The notes beneath the pieces are model-generated. The model was not told where the DNA came from. It was given only the letters and a program-made list of their open reading frames with translations, and made no database searches. From NCBI RefSeq assembly GCF_020379485.1, contig NW_026015764.1:1-64000 (forward strand): a DNA stretch of 64,000 bases. Reading direction: 5' to 3'. This document shows, in pieces, positions 36,701-49,100 of this stretch. Source of the stretch: Brassica napus (Eukaryota; Streptophyta; Magnoliopsida; Brassicales; Brassicaceae). A program made the position numbers and the translations under genes. Positions within the stretch are counted from its first letter, which is position 1. The number at the start of each line of letters is the position of its first letter.

Positions 36701-39700
36701 CTTTCTAATCAGGTGATTCCAGTTTCCCAGTTTGGGAATAGGACAGCTTCTTCGTCGTTCCAATCAAACCAGGATGAATCACTTTGTAAGAAGCTTGATT
36801 TGGATACATAAAGTGTTGGAGAATCACCAGGAAGTTGAATAAATCTCATAGGAGTTGGGATGAAGAAGTTATCCCACTTTCTAATCAGGTGATTCCAGTT
36901 TCCCAGTTTGGGAATAGGACAGCTTCTTCGTCGTTCCAATCAAACCAGGATGAATCACTTTGTAAGAAGCTTGATTTGGATACATAAAGTGTTGGAGAAT
37001 CACCAGGAAGTTGAATAAATCTCATAGGAGTTGGGATGAAGAAGTTATCCCACTTTCTAATCAGGTGATTCCAGTTTCCCAGTTTGGGAATAGGACAGCT
37101 TCTTCGTCGTTCCAATCAAACCAGGATGAATCACTTTGTAAGAAGCTTGATTTGGATACATAAAGTGGTGGAGAATCACCAGGAAGTTGAATAAATCTCA
37201 TAGGAGTTGGGATGAAGAAGTTATCCCACTTTCTAATCAGGTGATTCCAGTTTCCCAGTTTGGGAATAGGACAGCTTCTTCGTCGTTCCAATCAAACCAG
37301 GATGAATCACTTTGTAAGAAGCTTGATTTGGATACATAAAGTGGTGGAGAATCACCAGGAAGTTGAATAAATCTCATAGGAGTTGGGATGAAGAAGTTAT
37401 CCCACTTTCTAATCAGGTGATTCCAGTTTCCCAGTTTGGGAATAGGACAGCTTCTTCGTCGTTCCAATCAAACCAGGATGAATCACTTTGTAAGAAGCTT
37501 GATTTGGATACATAAAGTGTTGGAGAATCACCAGGAAGTTGAATAAATCTCATAGGAGTTGGGATGAAGAAGTTATCCCACTTTCTAATCAGGTGATTCC
37601 AGTTTCCCAGTTGGGAATAGGACAGCTTCTTCGTCGTTCCAATCAAACCAGGATGAATCACTTTGTAAGAAGCTTGATTTGGATACATAAAGTGTTGGAG
37701 AATCACCAGGAAGTTGAATAAATCTCATAGGAGTTGGGATGAAGAAGTTATCCCACTTTCTAATCAGGTGATTCCAGTTTCCCAGTTTGGGAATAGGACA
37801 GCTTCTTCGTCGTTCCAATCAAACCAGGATGAATCACTTTGTAAGAAGCTTGATTTGGATACATAAAGTGTTGGAGAATCACCAGGAAGTTGAATAAATC
37901 TCATAGGAGTTGGGATGAAGAAGTTATCCCACTTTCTAATCAGGTGATTCCAGTTTCCCAGTTTGGGAATAGGACAGCTTCTTCGTCGTTCCAATCAAAC
38001 CAGGATGAATCACTTTGTAAGAAGCTTGATTTGGATACATAAAGTGTTGGAGAATCACCAGGAAGTTGAATAAATCTCATAGGAGTTGGGATGAAGAAGT
38101 TATCCCACTTTCTAATCAGGTGATTCCAGTTTCCCAGTTTGGGAATAGGACAGCTCTTCGTCGTTCCAATCAAACCAGGATGAATCACTTTGTAAGAAGC
38201 TTGATTTGGATACATAAAGTGTGGAGAATCACCAGGAAGTTGAATAAATCTCATAGGAGTTGGATGAAGAAAGTTATCCCACTTTCTAATCAGGTGATTC
38301 CAGTTTCCCAGTTTGGGAATAGGACAGCTTCTTCGTCGTTCCAATCAAACCAGGATGAATCACTTTGTAAGAAGCTTGATTTGGATACATAAAGTGGTGG
38401 AGAATCACCAGGAAGTTGAATAAATCTCATAGGAGTTGGGATGAAGAAGTTATCCCACTTTCTAATCAGGTGATTCCAGTTTCCCAGTTTGGGAATAGGA
38501 CAGCTTCTTCGTCGTTCCAATCAAACCAGGATGAATCACTTTGTAAGAAGCTTGATTTGGATACATAAAGTGTTGGAGAATCACCAGGAAGTTGAATAAA
38601 TCTCATAGGAGTTGGGATGAAGAAGTTATCCCACTTTCTAATCAGGTGATTCCAGTTTCCAGTTTGGGAATAGGACAGCTTCTTCGTCGTTCCAATCAAA
38701 CCAGGATGAATCACTTTGTAAGAAGCTTGATTTGGATACATAAAGTGTTGGAGAATCACCAGAAGTTATTAAATATCTCATAGGAGTTGGGATGAAGAAG
38801 TTATCCCACTTTCTAATCAGGTGATTCCAGTTTCCCAGTTTGGGAATAGGACAGCTTCTTCGTCGTTCCAATCAAACCAGGATGAATCACTTTGTAAGAA
38901 GCTTGATTTGGATACATAAAGTGTTGGAGAATCACCAGGAAGTTGAATAAATCTCATAGGAGTTGGGATGAAGAAGAAGTTATCCCACTTTCTAATCAGG
39001 TGATTCCAGTTTCCCAGTTTGGAATAGGACAGCTTCTTCGTCGTTCCAATCAAACCAGGATGAATCACTTTGTAAGAAGCTTGATTTGGATACATAAAGT
39101 GTGGAGAATCACCAGGAAGTTGAATAAATCTCATAGGAGTTGGGATGAAGAAGTTATCCCACTTTCTAATCAGGTGATTCCAGTTTCCCAGTTTGGAATA
39201 GGACAGCTTCTTCGTCGTTCCAATCAAACCAGGATGAATCACTTTGTAAGAAGCTTGATTTGGATACATAAAGTGGTGGAGAATCACCAGGAAGTTGAAT
39301 AAATCTCATAGGAGTTGGGATGAAGAAGTTATCCCACTTTCTAATCAGGTGATTCCAGTTTCCCAGTTTGGGAATAGGACAGCTTCTTCGTCGTTCCAAT
39401 CAAACCAGGATGAATCACTTTGTAAGAAGCTTGATTTGGATACATAAAGTGGTGGAGAATCACCAGGAAGTTGAATAAATCTCATAGGAGTTGGGATGAA
39501 GAAGTTATCCCACTTTCAAATCAGGTGATTCCAGTTTCCCAGTTTGGGAATAGGACAGCTTCTTCGTCGTTCCAATCAAACCAGGATGAATCACTTTGTA
39601 AGAAGCTTGATTTGGATACATAAAGTGTGGTGGAGAATCACCAGGAAGTTGAATAAATCTCATAGGAGTTGGGATGAAGAAGTTATCCCACTTTCTAATC

Positions 39701-42700
39701 AGGTGATTCCAGTTTCCCAGTTTGGGAATAGGACAGCTTCTTCGTCGTTCCAATCAAACCAGGATGAATCACTTTGTAAGAAGCTTGATTTGGATACATA
39801 AAGTGTTGGAGAATCACCAGGAAGTTGAATAAATCTCATAGGAGTTGGGATGAAGAAGTTATCCCACTTTCTAATCAGGTGATTCCAGTTTCCCAGTTTG
39901 GGAATAGGACAGCTTCTTCGTCGTTCCAATCAAACCAGGATGAATCACTTTGTAAGAAGCTTGATTTGGATACATAAAGTGGTGGAGAATCACCAGGAAG
40001 TTGAATAAATCTCATAGGAGTTGGGATGAAGAAGTTATCCCACTTTCTAATCAGGTGATTCCAGTTTCCCAGTTTGGGAATAGGACAGCTTCTTCGTCGT
40101 TCCAATCAAACCAGGATGAATCACTTTGTAAGAAGCTTGATTGGATACATAAAGTGGTGGAGAATCACCAGGAAGTTGAATAAATCTCATAGGAGTTGGG
40201 ATGAAGAAGTTATCCCACTTTCTAATCAGGTGATTCCAGTTTCCCAGTTTGGGAATAGGACAGCTTCTTCGTCGTTCCAATCAAACCAGGATGAATCACT
40301 TTGTAAGAAGCTTGATTTGGATACATAAAGTGTTGGAGAGAATCCAGGAAGTTGAATAAATCTCATAGGAGTTGGGATGAAGAAGTTATCCCACTTTCTA
40401 ATCAGGTGATTCCAGTTTCCCAGTTTGGGAATAGGACAGCTTCTTCGTCGTTCCAATCAAACCAGGATGAATCACTTTGTAAGAAGCTTGATTTGGATAC
40501 ATAAAGTGTTGGAGAATCACCAGGAAGTTGAATAAATCTCATAGGAGTTGGGATGAAGAAGTTATCCCACTTTCTAATCAGGTGATTCCAGTTTCCCAGT
40601 TTGGGAATAGGACAGCTTCTTCGTCGTTCCAATCAAACCAGGATGAATCACTTTGTAAGAAGCTTGATTTGGATACATAAAGTGGTGGAGAATCACCAGG
40701 AAGTTGAATAAATCTCATAGGAGTTGGGATGAAGAAGTTATCCCACTTTCTAATCAGGTGATTCCAGTTTCCCAGTTTGGGAATAGGACAGCTTCTTCGT
40801 CGTTCCAATCAAACCAGGATGAATCACTTTGTAAGAAGCTTGATTTGGATACATAAAGTGGTGGAGAATCACCAGGAAGTTGAATAAATCTCATAGGAGT
40901 TGGGATGAAGAAGTTATCCCACTTTCTAATCAGGTGATTCCAGTTTCCCAGTTTGGGAATAGGACAGCTTCTTCGTCGTTCCAATCAAACCAGGATGAAT
41001 CACTTTGTAAGAAGCTTGATTTGGATACATAAAGTGTTGGAGAATCACCAGGAAGTTGAATAAATCTCATAGGAGTTGGGATGAAGAAGTTATCCCACTT
41101 TCTAATCAGGTGATTCCAGTTTCCCAGTTTGGGAATAGGACAGCTTCTTCGTCGTTCCAATCAAACCAGGATGAATCACTTTGTAAGAAGCTTGATTTGG
41201 ATACATAAAGTGTTGGAGAATCACCAGGAAGTTGAATAAATCTCATAGGAGTTGGGATGAAGAAGTTATCCCACTTTCTAATCAGGTGATTCCAGTTTCC
41301 CAGTTTGGGAATAGGACAGCTTCTTCGTCGTTCCAATCAAACCAGGATGAATCACTTTGTAAGAAGCTTGATTTGGATACATAAAGTGTTGGAGAATCAC
41401 CAGGAAGTTGAATAAATCTCATAGGAGTTGGGATGAAGAAGTTATCCCACTTTCTAATCAGGTGATTCCAGTTTCCCAGTTTGGGAATAGGACAGCTTCT
41501 TCGTCGTTCCAATCAAACCAGGATGAATCACTTTGTAAGAAGCTTGATTTGGATACATAAAGTGTTGGAGAATCACCAGGAAGTTGAATAAATCTCATAG
41601 GAGTTGGGATGAAGAAGTTATCCCACTTTCTAATCAGGTGATTCCAGTTTCCCAGTTTGGGAATAGGACAGCTTCTTCGTCGTTCCAATCAAACCAGGAT
41701 GAATCACTTTGTAAGAAGCTTGATTTGGATACATAAAGTGTTGGAGAATCACCAGGAAGTTGAATAAATCTCATAGGAGTTGGGATGAAGAAGTTATCCC
41801 ACTTTCTAATCAGGTGATTCCAGTTTCCCAGTTTGGGAATAGGACAGCTTCTTCGTCGTTCCAATCAAACCAGGATGAATCACTTTGTAAGAAGCTTGAT
41901 TTGGATACATAAAGTGGTGGAGAATCACCAGGAAGTTGAATAAATCTCATAGGAGTTGGGATGAAGAAGTTATCCCACTTTCTAATCAGGTGATTCCAGT
42001 TTCCCAGTTTGGGAATAGGACAGCTTCTTCGTCGTTCCAATCAAACCAGGATGAATCACTTTGTAAGAAGCTTGATTTGGATACATAAAGTGTTGGAGAA
42101 TCACCAGGAAGTTGAATAAATCTCATAGGAGTTGGGATGAAGAAGTTATCCCACTTTCTAATCAGGTGATTCCAGTTTCCCAGTTTGGGAATAGGACAGC
42201 TTCTTCGTCGTTCCAATCAAACCAGGATGAATCACTTTGTAAGAAGCTTGATTTGGATACATAAAGTGTTGGAGAATCACCAGGAAGTTGAATAATAAAT
42301 CTCATAGGAGTTGGGATGAAGAAGTTATCCCACTTTCTAATCAGGTGATTCCAGTTTCCCAGTTTGGGAATAGGACAGCTTCTTCGTCGTTCCAATCAAA
42401 CCAGGATGAATCACTTTGTAAGAAGCTTGATTTGGATACATAAAGTGGTGGAGAAACACCAGGAAGTTGAATAAATCTCATAGGAGTTGGGATGAAGAAG
42501 TTATCCCACTTTCTAATCAGGTGATTCCAGTTTCCCAGTTTGGGAATAGGACAGCTTCTTCGTCGTTCCAATCAAACCAGGATGAATCACTTTGTAAGAA
42601 GCTTGATTTGGATACATAAAGTGTTGGAGAATCACCAGGAAGTTGAATAAATCTCATAGGAGTTGGGATGAAGAAGTTATCCCACTTTCTAATCAGGTGA

Positions 42701-43190
42701 TTCCAGTTTCCCAGTTTGGGAATAGGACAGCTTCTTCGTCGTTCCAATCAAACCAGGATGAATCACTTTGTAAGAAGCTTGATTTGGATACATAAAGTGG
42801 TGGAGAATCACCAGGAAGTTGAATAAATCTCATAGGAGTTGGGATGAAGAAGTTATCCCACTTTCTAATCAGGTGATTCCAGTTTCCCAGTTTGGGAATA
42901 GGACAGCTTCTTCGTCGTTCCAATCAAACCAGGATGAATCACTTTGTAAGAAGCTTGATTTGGATACATAAAGTGGTGGAGAATCACCAGGAAGTTGAAT
43001 AAATCTCATAGGAGTTGGGATGAAGAAGTTATCCCACTTTCTAATCAGGTGATTCCAGTTTCCCAGTTTGGGAATAGGACAGCTTCTTCGTCGTTCCAAT
43101 CAAACCAGGATGAATCACTTTGTAAGAAGCTTGATTTGGATACATAAAGTGTTGGAGAATCACCAGGAAGTTGAATAAATCTCATAGGAG
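18700..43190 (+). repeat. Satellite zone C: HindIII in nearly every unit, three junction variants
   Basis: Units share AAGCTTG and, with few exceptions, CTAAT. They differ mainly just after ATAAAG: TGTTGGAG (176 bp, commonest), TGGTGGAG (176 bp) and TGTGGAG (175 bp). The 175-bp form occurs for instance near 21516, 22395, 24682, 25913, 26088, 26614, 28022, 28549, 29604, 30131, 31713, 33120 and 35231. Unique forms include TGGGAG near 19930, GTGTGGAG near 29777, GAATTTATC near 31210 and an extra ATA near 42290. Order is irregular, with partial recurrences of short variant strings. Confidence 0.8.
37600..40345 (+). repeat. Local cluster of irregular monomers within zone C
   Basis: At least ten small indels fall in about 2.7 kb of otherwise clean array: near 37611, 38155, 38263-38275, 38659, 38761-38775, 38974, 39020, 39193, 39628, 40141 and 40337. 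Many shorten a homopolymer (GGG to GG, TTT to TT). Flanking monomers for several kb on both sides are almost free of such changes. Confidence 0.75.
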
Positions 43191-46100
43191 TTGGGATGAA
43201 GAAGTTATCCCACTTTCAAATCAGGTGATTCCAGTTTCCCAGTTTGGGAATAGGACAGCTTCTTCGTCGTTCCAATCAAACCAGGATGAATCACTTTGTA
43301 AGAAGCTTGATTTGGATACATAAAGGGTGGAGAATCACCAGGAAGTTGAATAAATCTCATAGGAGTTGGGATGAAGAAGTTATCCCACTTTCAAATCAGG
43401 TGATTCCAGTTTCCCAGTTTGGGAATAGGACAGCTTCTTCGTCGTTCCAATCAAACCAGGATGAATCACTTTGTAAGAAGCTTGATTTGGATACATAAAG
43501 TGGTGGAGAATCACCAGGAAGTTGAATAAATCTCATAGGAGTTGGGATGAAGAAGTTATCCCACTTTCAAATCAGGTGATTCCAGTTTCCCAGTTTGGGA
43601 ATAGGACAGCTTCTTCGTCGTTCCAATCAAACCAGGATGAATCACTTTGTAAGAAGCTTGATTTGGATACATAAAGTGGTGGAGAATCACCAGGAAGTTG
43701 AATAAATCTCATAGGAGTTGGGATGAAGAAGTTATCCCACTTTCAAATCAGGTGATTCCAGTTTCCCAGTTTGGGAATAGGACAGCTTCTTCGTCGTTCC
43801 AATCAAACCAGGATGAATCACTTTGTAAGAAGCTTGATTTGGATACATAAAGTGGTGGAGAATCACCAGGAAGTTGAATAAATCTCATAGGAGTTGGGAT
43901 GAAGAAGTTATCCCACTTTCAAATCAGGTGATTCCAGTTTCCCAGTTTGGGAATAGGACAGCTTCTTCGTCGTTCCAATCAAACCAGGATGAATCACTTT
44001 GTAAGAAGCTTGATTTGGATACATAAAGTGGTGGAGAATCACCAGGAAGTTGAATAAATCTCATAGGAGTTGGGATGAAGAAGTTATCCCACTTTCAAAT
44101 CAGGTGATTCCAGTTTCCCAGTTTGGGAATAGGACAGCTTCTTCGTCGTTCCAATCAAACCAGGATGAATCACTTTGTAAGAAGCTTGATTTGGATACAT
44201 AAAGTGGTGGAGAATCACCAGGAAGTTGAATAAATCTCATAGGAGTTGGGATGAAGAAGTTATCCCACTTTCAAATCAGGTGATTCCAGTTTCCCAGTTT
44301 GGGAATAGGACAGCTTCTTCGTCGTTCCAATCAAACCAGGATGAATCACTTTGTAAGAAGCTTGATTTGGATACATAAAGTGGTGGAGAATCACCAGGAA
44401 GTTGAATAAATCTCATAGGAGTTGGGATGAAGAAGTTATCCCACTTTCAAATCAGGTGATTCCAGTTTCCCAGTTTGGGAATAGGACAGCTTCTTCGTCG
44501 TTCCAATCAAACCAGGATGAATCACTTTGTAAGAAGCTTGATTTGGATACATAAAGTGGTGGAGAATCACCAGGAAGTTGAATAAATCTCATAGGAGTTG
44601 GGATGAAGAAGTTATCCCACTTTCAAATCAGGTGATTCCAGTTTCCCAGTTTGGGAATAGGACAGCTTCTTCGTCGTTCCAATCAAACCAGGATGAATCA
44701 CTTTGTAAGAAGCTTGATTTGGATACATAAAGTGGTGGAGAATCACCAGGAAGTTGAATAAATCTCATAGGAGTTGGGATGAAGAAGTTATCCCACTTTC
44801 AAATCAGGTGATTCCAGTTTCCCAGTTTGGGAATAGGACAGCTTCTTCGTCGTTCCAATCAAACCAGGATGAATCACTTTGTAAGAAGCTTGATTTGGAT
44901 ACATAAAGTGGTGGAGAATCACCAGGAAGTTGAATAAATCTCATAGGAGTTGGGATGAAGAAGTTATCCCACTTTCAAATCAGGTGATTCCAGTTTCCCA
45001 GTTTGGGAATAGGACAGCTTCTTCGTCGTTCCAATCAAACCAGGATGAATCACTTTGTAAGAAGCTTGATTTGGATACATAAAGTGGTGGAGAATCACCA
45101 GGAAGTTGAATAAATCTCATAGGAGTTGGGATGAAGAAGTTATCCCACTTTCAAATCAGGTGATTCCAGTTTCCCAGTTTGGGAATAGGACAGCTTCTTC
45201 GTCGTTCCAATCAAACCAGGATGAATCACTTTGTAAGAAGCTTGATTTGGATACATAAAGTGGTGGAGAATCACCAGGAAGTTGAATAAATCTCATAGGA
45301 GTTGGGATGAAGAAGTTATCCCACTTTCAAATCAGGTGATTCCAGTTTCCCAGTTTGGGAATAGGACAGCTTCTTCGTCGTTCCAATCAAACCAGGATGA
45401 ATCACTTTGTAAGAAGCTTGATTTGGATACATAAAGGGTGGAGAATCACCAGGAAGTTGAATAAATCTCATAGGAGTTGGGATGAAGAAGTTATCCCACT
45501 TTCAAATCAGGTGATTCCAGTTTCCCAGTTTGGGAATAGGACAGCTTCTTCGTCGTTCCAATCAAACCAGGATGAATCACTTTGTAAGAAGCTTGATTTG
45601 GATACATAAAGTGGTGGAGAATCACCAGGAAGTTGAATAAATCTCATAGGAGTTGGGATGAAGAAGTTATCCCACTTTCAAATCAGGTGATTCCAGTTTC
45701 CCAGTTTGGGAATAGGACAGCTTCTTCGTCGTTCCAATCAAACCAGGATGAATCACTTTGTAAGAAGCTTGATTTGGATACATAAAGTGGTGGAGAATCA
45801 CCAGGAAGTTGAATAAATCTCATAGGAGTTGGGATGAAGAAGTTATCCCACTTTCAAATCAGGTGATTCCAGTTTCCCAGTTTGGGAATAGGACAGCTTC
45901 TTCGTCGTTCCAATCAAACCAGGATGAATCACTTTGTAAGAAGCTTGATTTGGATACATAAAGTGGTGGAGAATCACCAGGAAGTTGAATAAATCTCATA
46001 GGAGTTGGGATGAAGAAGTTATCCCACTTTCAAATCAGGTGATTCCAGTTTCCCAGTTTGGGAATAGGACAGCTTCTTCGTCGTTCCAATCAAACCAGGA

Positions 46101-49100
46101 TGAATCACTTTGTAAGAAGCTTGATTTGGATACATAAAGTGGTGGAGAATCACCAGGAAGTTGAATAAATCTCATAGGAGTTGGGATGAAGAAGTTATCC
46201 CACTTTCAAATCAGGTGATTCCAGTTTCCCAGTTTGGGAATAGGACAGCTTCTTCGTCGTTCCAATCAAACCAGGATGAATCACTTTGTAAGAAGCTTGA
46301 TTTGGATACATAAAGTGGTGGAGAATCACCAGGAAGTTGAATAAATCTCATAGGAGTTGGGATGAAGAAGTTATCCCACTTTCAAATCAGGTGATTCCAG
46401 TTTCCCAGTTTGGGAATAGGACAGCTTCTTCGTCGTTCCAATCAAACCAGGATGAATCACTTTGTAAGAAGCTTGATTTGGATACATAAAGTGGTGGAGA
46501 ATCACCAGGAAGTTGAATAAATCTCATAGGAGTTGGGATGAAGAAGTTATCCCACTTTCAAATCAGGTGATTCCAGTTTCCCAGTTTGGGAATAGGACAG
46601 CTTCTTCGTCGTTCCAATCAAACCAGGATGAATCACTTTGTAAGAAGCTTGATTTGGATACATAAAGTGGTGGAGAATCACCAGGAAGTTGAATAAATCT
46701 CATAGGAGTTGGGATGAAGAAGTTATCCCACTTTCAAATCAGGTGATTCCAGTTTCCCAGTTTGGGAATAGGACAGCTTCTTCGTCGTTCCAATCAAACC
46801 AGGATGAATCACTTTGTAAGAAGCTTGATTTGGATACATAAAGTGGTGGAGAATCACCAGGAAGTTGAATAAATCTCATAGGAGTTGGGATGAAGAAGTT
46901 ATCCCACTTTCAAATCAGGTGATTCCAGTTTCCCAGTTTGGGAATAGGACAGCTTCTTCGTCGTTCCAATCAAACCAGGATGAATCACTTTGTAAGAAGC
47001 TTGATTTGGATACATAAAGTGGTGGAGAATCACCAGGAAGTTGAATAAATCTCATAGGAGTTGGGATGAAGAAGTTATCCCACTTTCAAATCAGGTGATT
47101 CCAGTTTCCCAGTTTGGGAATAGGACAGCTTCTTCGTCGTTCCAATCAAACCAGGATGAATCACTTTGTAAGAAGCTTGATTTGGATACATAAAGTGGTG
47201 GAGAATCACCAGGAAGTTGAATAAATCTCATAGGAGTTGGGATGAAGAAGTTATCCCACTTTCAAATCAGGTGATTCCAGTTTCCCAGTTTGGGAATAGG
47301 ACAGCTTCTTCGTCGTTCCAATCAAACCAGGATGAATCACTTTGTAAGAAGCTTGATTTGGATACATAAAGTGGTGGAGAATCACCAGGAAGTTGAATAA
47401 ATCTCATAGGAGTTGGGATGAAGAAGTTATCCCACTTTCAAATCAGGTGATTCCAGTTTCCCAGTTTGGGAATAGGACAGCTTCTTCGTCGTTCCAATCA
47501 AACCAGGATGAATCACTTTGTAAGAAGCTTGATTTGGATACATAAAGTGGTGGAGAATCACCAGGAAGTTGAATAAATCTCATAGGAGTTGGGATGAAGA
47601 AGTTATCCCACTTTCAAATCAGGTGATTCCAGTTTCCCAGTTTGGGAATAGGACAGCTTCTTCGTCGTTCCAATCAAACCAGGATGAATCACTTTGTAAG
47701 AAGCTTGATTTGGATACATAAAGTGGTGGAGAATCACCAGGAAGTTGAATAAATCTCATAGGAGTTGGGATGAAGAAGTTATCCCACTTTCAAATCAGGT
47801 GATTCCAGTTTCCCAGTTTGGGAATAGGACAGCTTCTTCGTCGTTCCAATCAAACCAGGATGAATCACTTTGTAAGAAGCTTGATTTGGATACATAAAGT
47901 GGTGGAGAATCACCAGGAAGTTGAATAAATCTCATAGGAGTTGGGATGAAGAAGTTATCCCACTTTCAAATCAGGTGATTCCAGTTTCCCAGTTTGGGAA
48001 TAGGACAGCTTCTTCGTCGTTCCAATCAAACCAGGATGAATCACTTTGTAAGAAGCTTGATTTGGATACATAAAGTGGTGGAGAATCACCAGGAAGTTGA
48101 ATAAATCTCATAGGAGTTGGGATGAAGAAGTTATCCCACTTTCAAATCAGGTGATTCCAGTTTCCCAGTTTGGGAATAGGACAGCTTCTTCGTCGTTCCA
48201 ATCAAACCAGGATGAATCACTTTGTAAGAAGCTTGATTTGGATACATAAAGTGGTGGAGAATCACCAGGAAGTTGAATAAATCTCATAGGAGTTGGGATG
48301 AAGAAGTTATCCCACTTTCAAATCAGGTGATTCCAGTTTCCCAGTTTGGGAATAGGACAGCTTCTTCGTCGTTCCAATCAAACCAGGATGAATCACTTTG
48401 TAAGAAGCTTGATTTGGATACATAAAGTGGTGGAGAATCACCAGGAAGTTGAATAAATCTCATAGGAGTTGGGATGAAGAAGTTATCCCACTTTCAAATC
48501 AGGTGATTCCAGTTTCCCAGTTTGGGAATAGGACAGCTTCTTCGTCGTTCCAATCAAACCAGGATGAATCACTTTGTAAGAAGCTTGATTTGGATACATA
48601 AAGTGGTGGAGAATCACCAGGAAGTTGAATAAATCTCATAGGAGTTGGGATGAAGAAGTTATCCCACTTTCAAATCAGGTGATTCCAGTTTCCCAGTTTG
48701 GGAATAGGACAGCTTCTTCGTCGTTCCAATCAAACCAGGATGAATCACTTTGTAAGAAGCTTGATTTGGATACATAAAGTGGTGGAGAATCACCAGGAAG
48801 TTGAATAAATCTCATAGGAGTTGGGATGAAGAAGTTATCCCACTTTCAAATCAGGTGATTCCAGTTTCCCAGTTTGGGAATAGGACAGCTTCTTCGTCGT
48901 TCCAATCAAACCAGGATGAATCACTTTGTAAGAAGCTTGATTTGGATACATAAAGTGGTGGAGAATCACCAGGAAGTTGAATAAATCTCATAGGAGTTGG
49001 GATGAAGAAGTTATCCCACTTTCAAATCAGGTGATTCCAGTTTCCCAGTTTGGGAATAGGACAGCTTCTTCGTCGTTCCAATCAAACCAGGATGAATCAC

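Noticed and set aside
8594..43099. Hundreds of near-identical 76-84 codon open frames on both strands
   Set aside because: They are frame shadows of the 176-bp satellite. The period is not a multiple of three, so each frame changes with every unit and closes after about one and a third monomers. No start context, promoter or family motif supports translation.
43478..43653. CENP-B box in the monomer (the CTTCGTCGTTCCAA segment)
   Set aside because: It shares TTCG but lacks the A and the CGGG core at the required spacing, so it does not meet the CENP-B box consensus.
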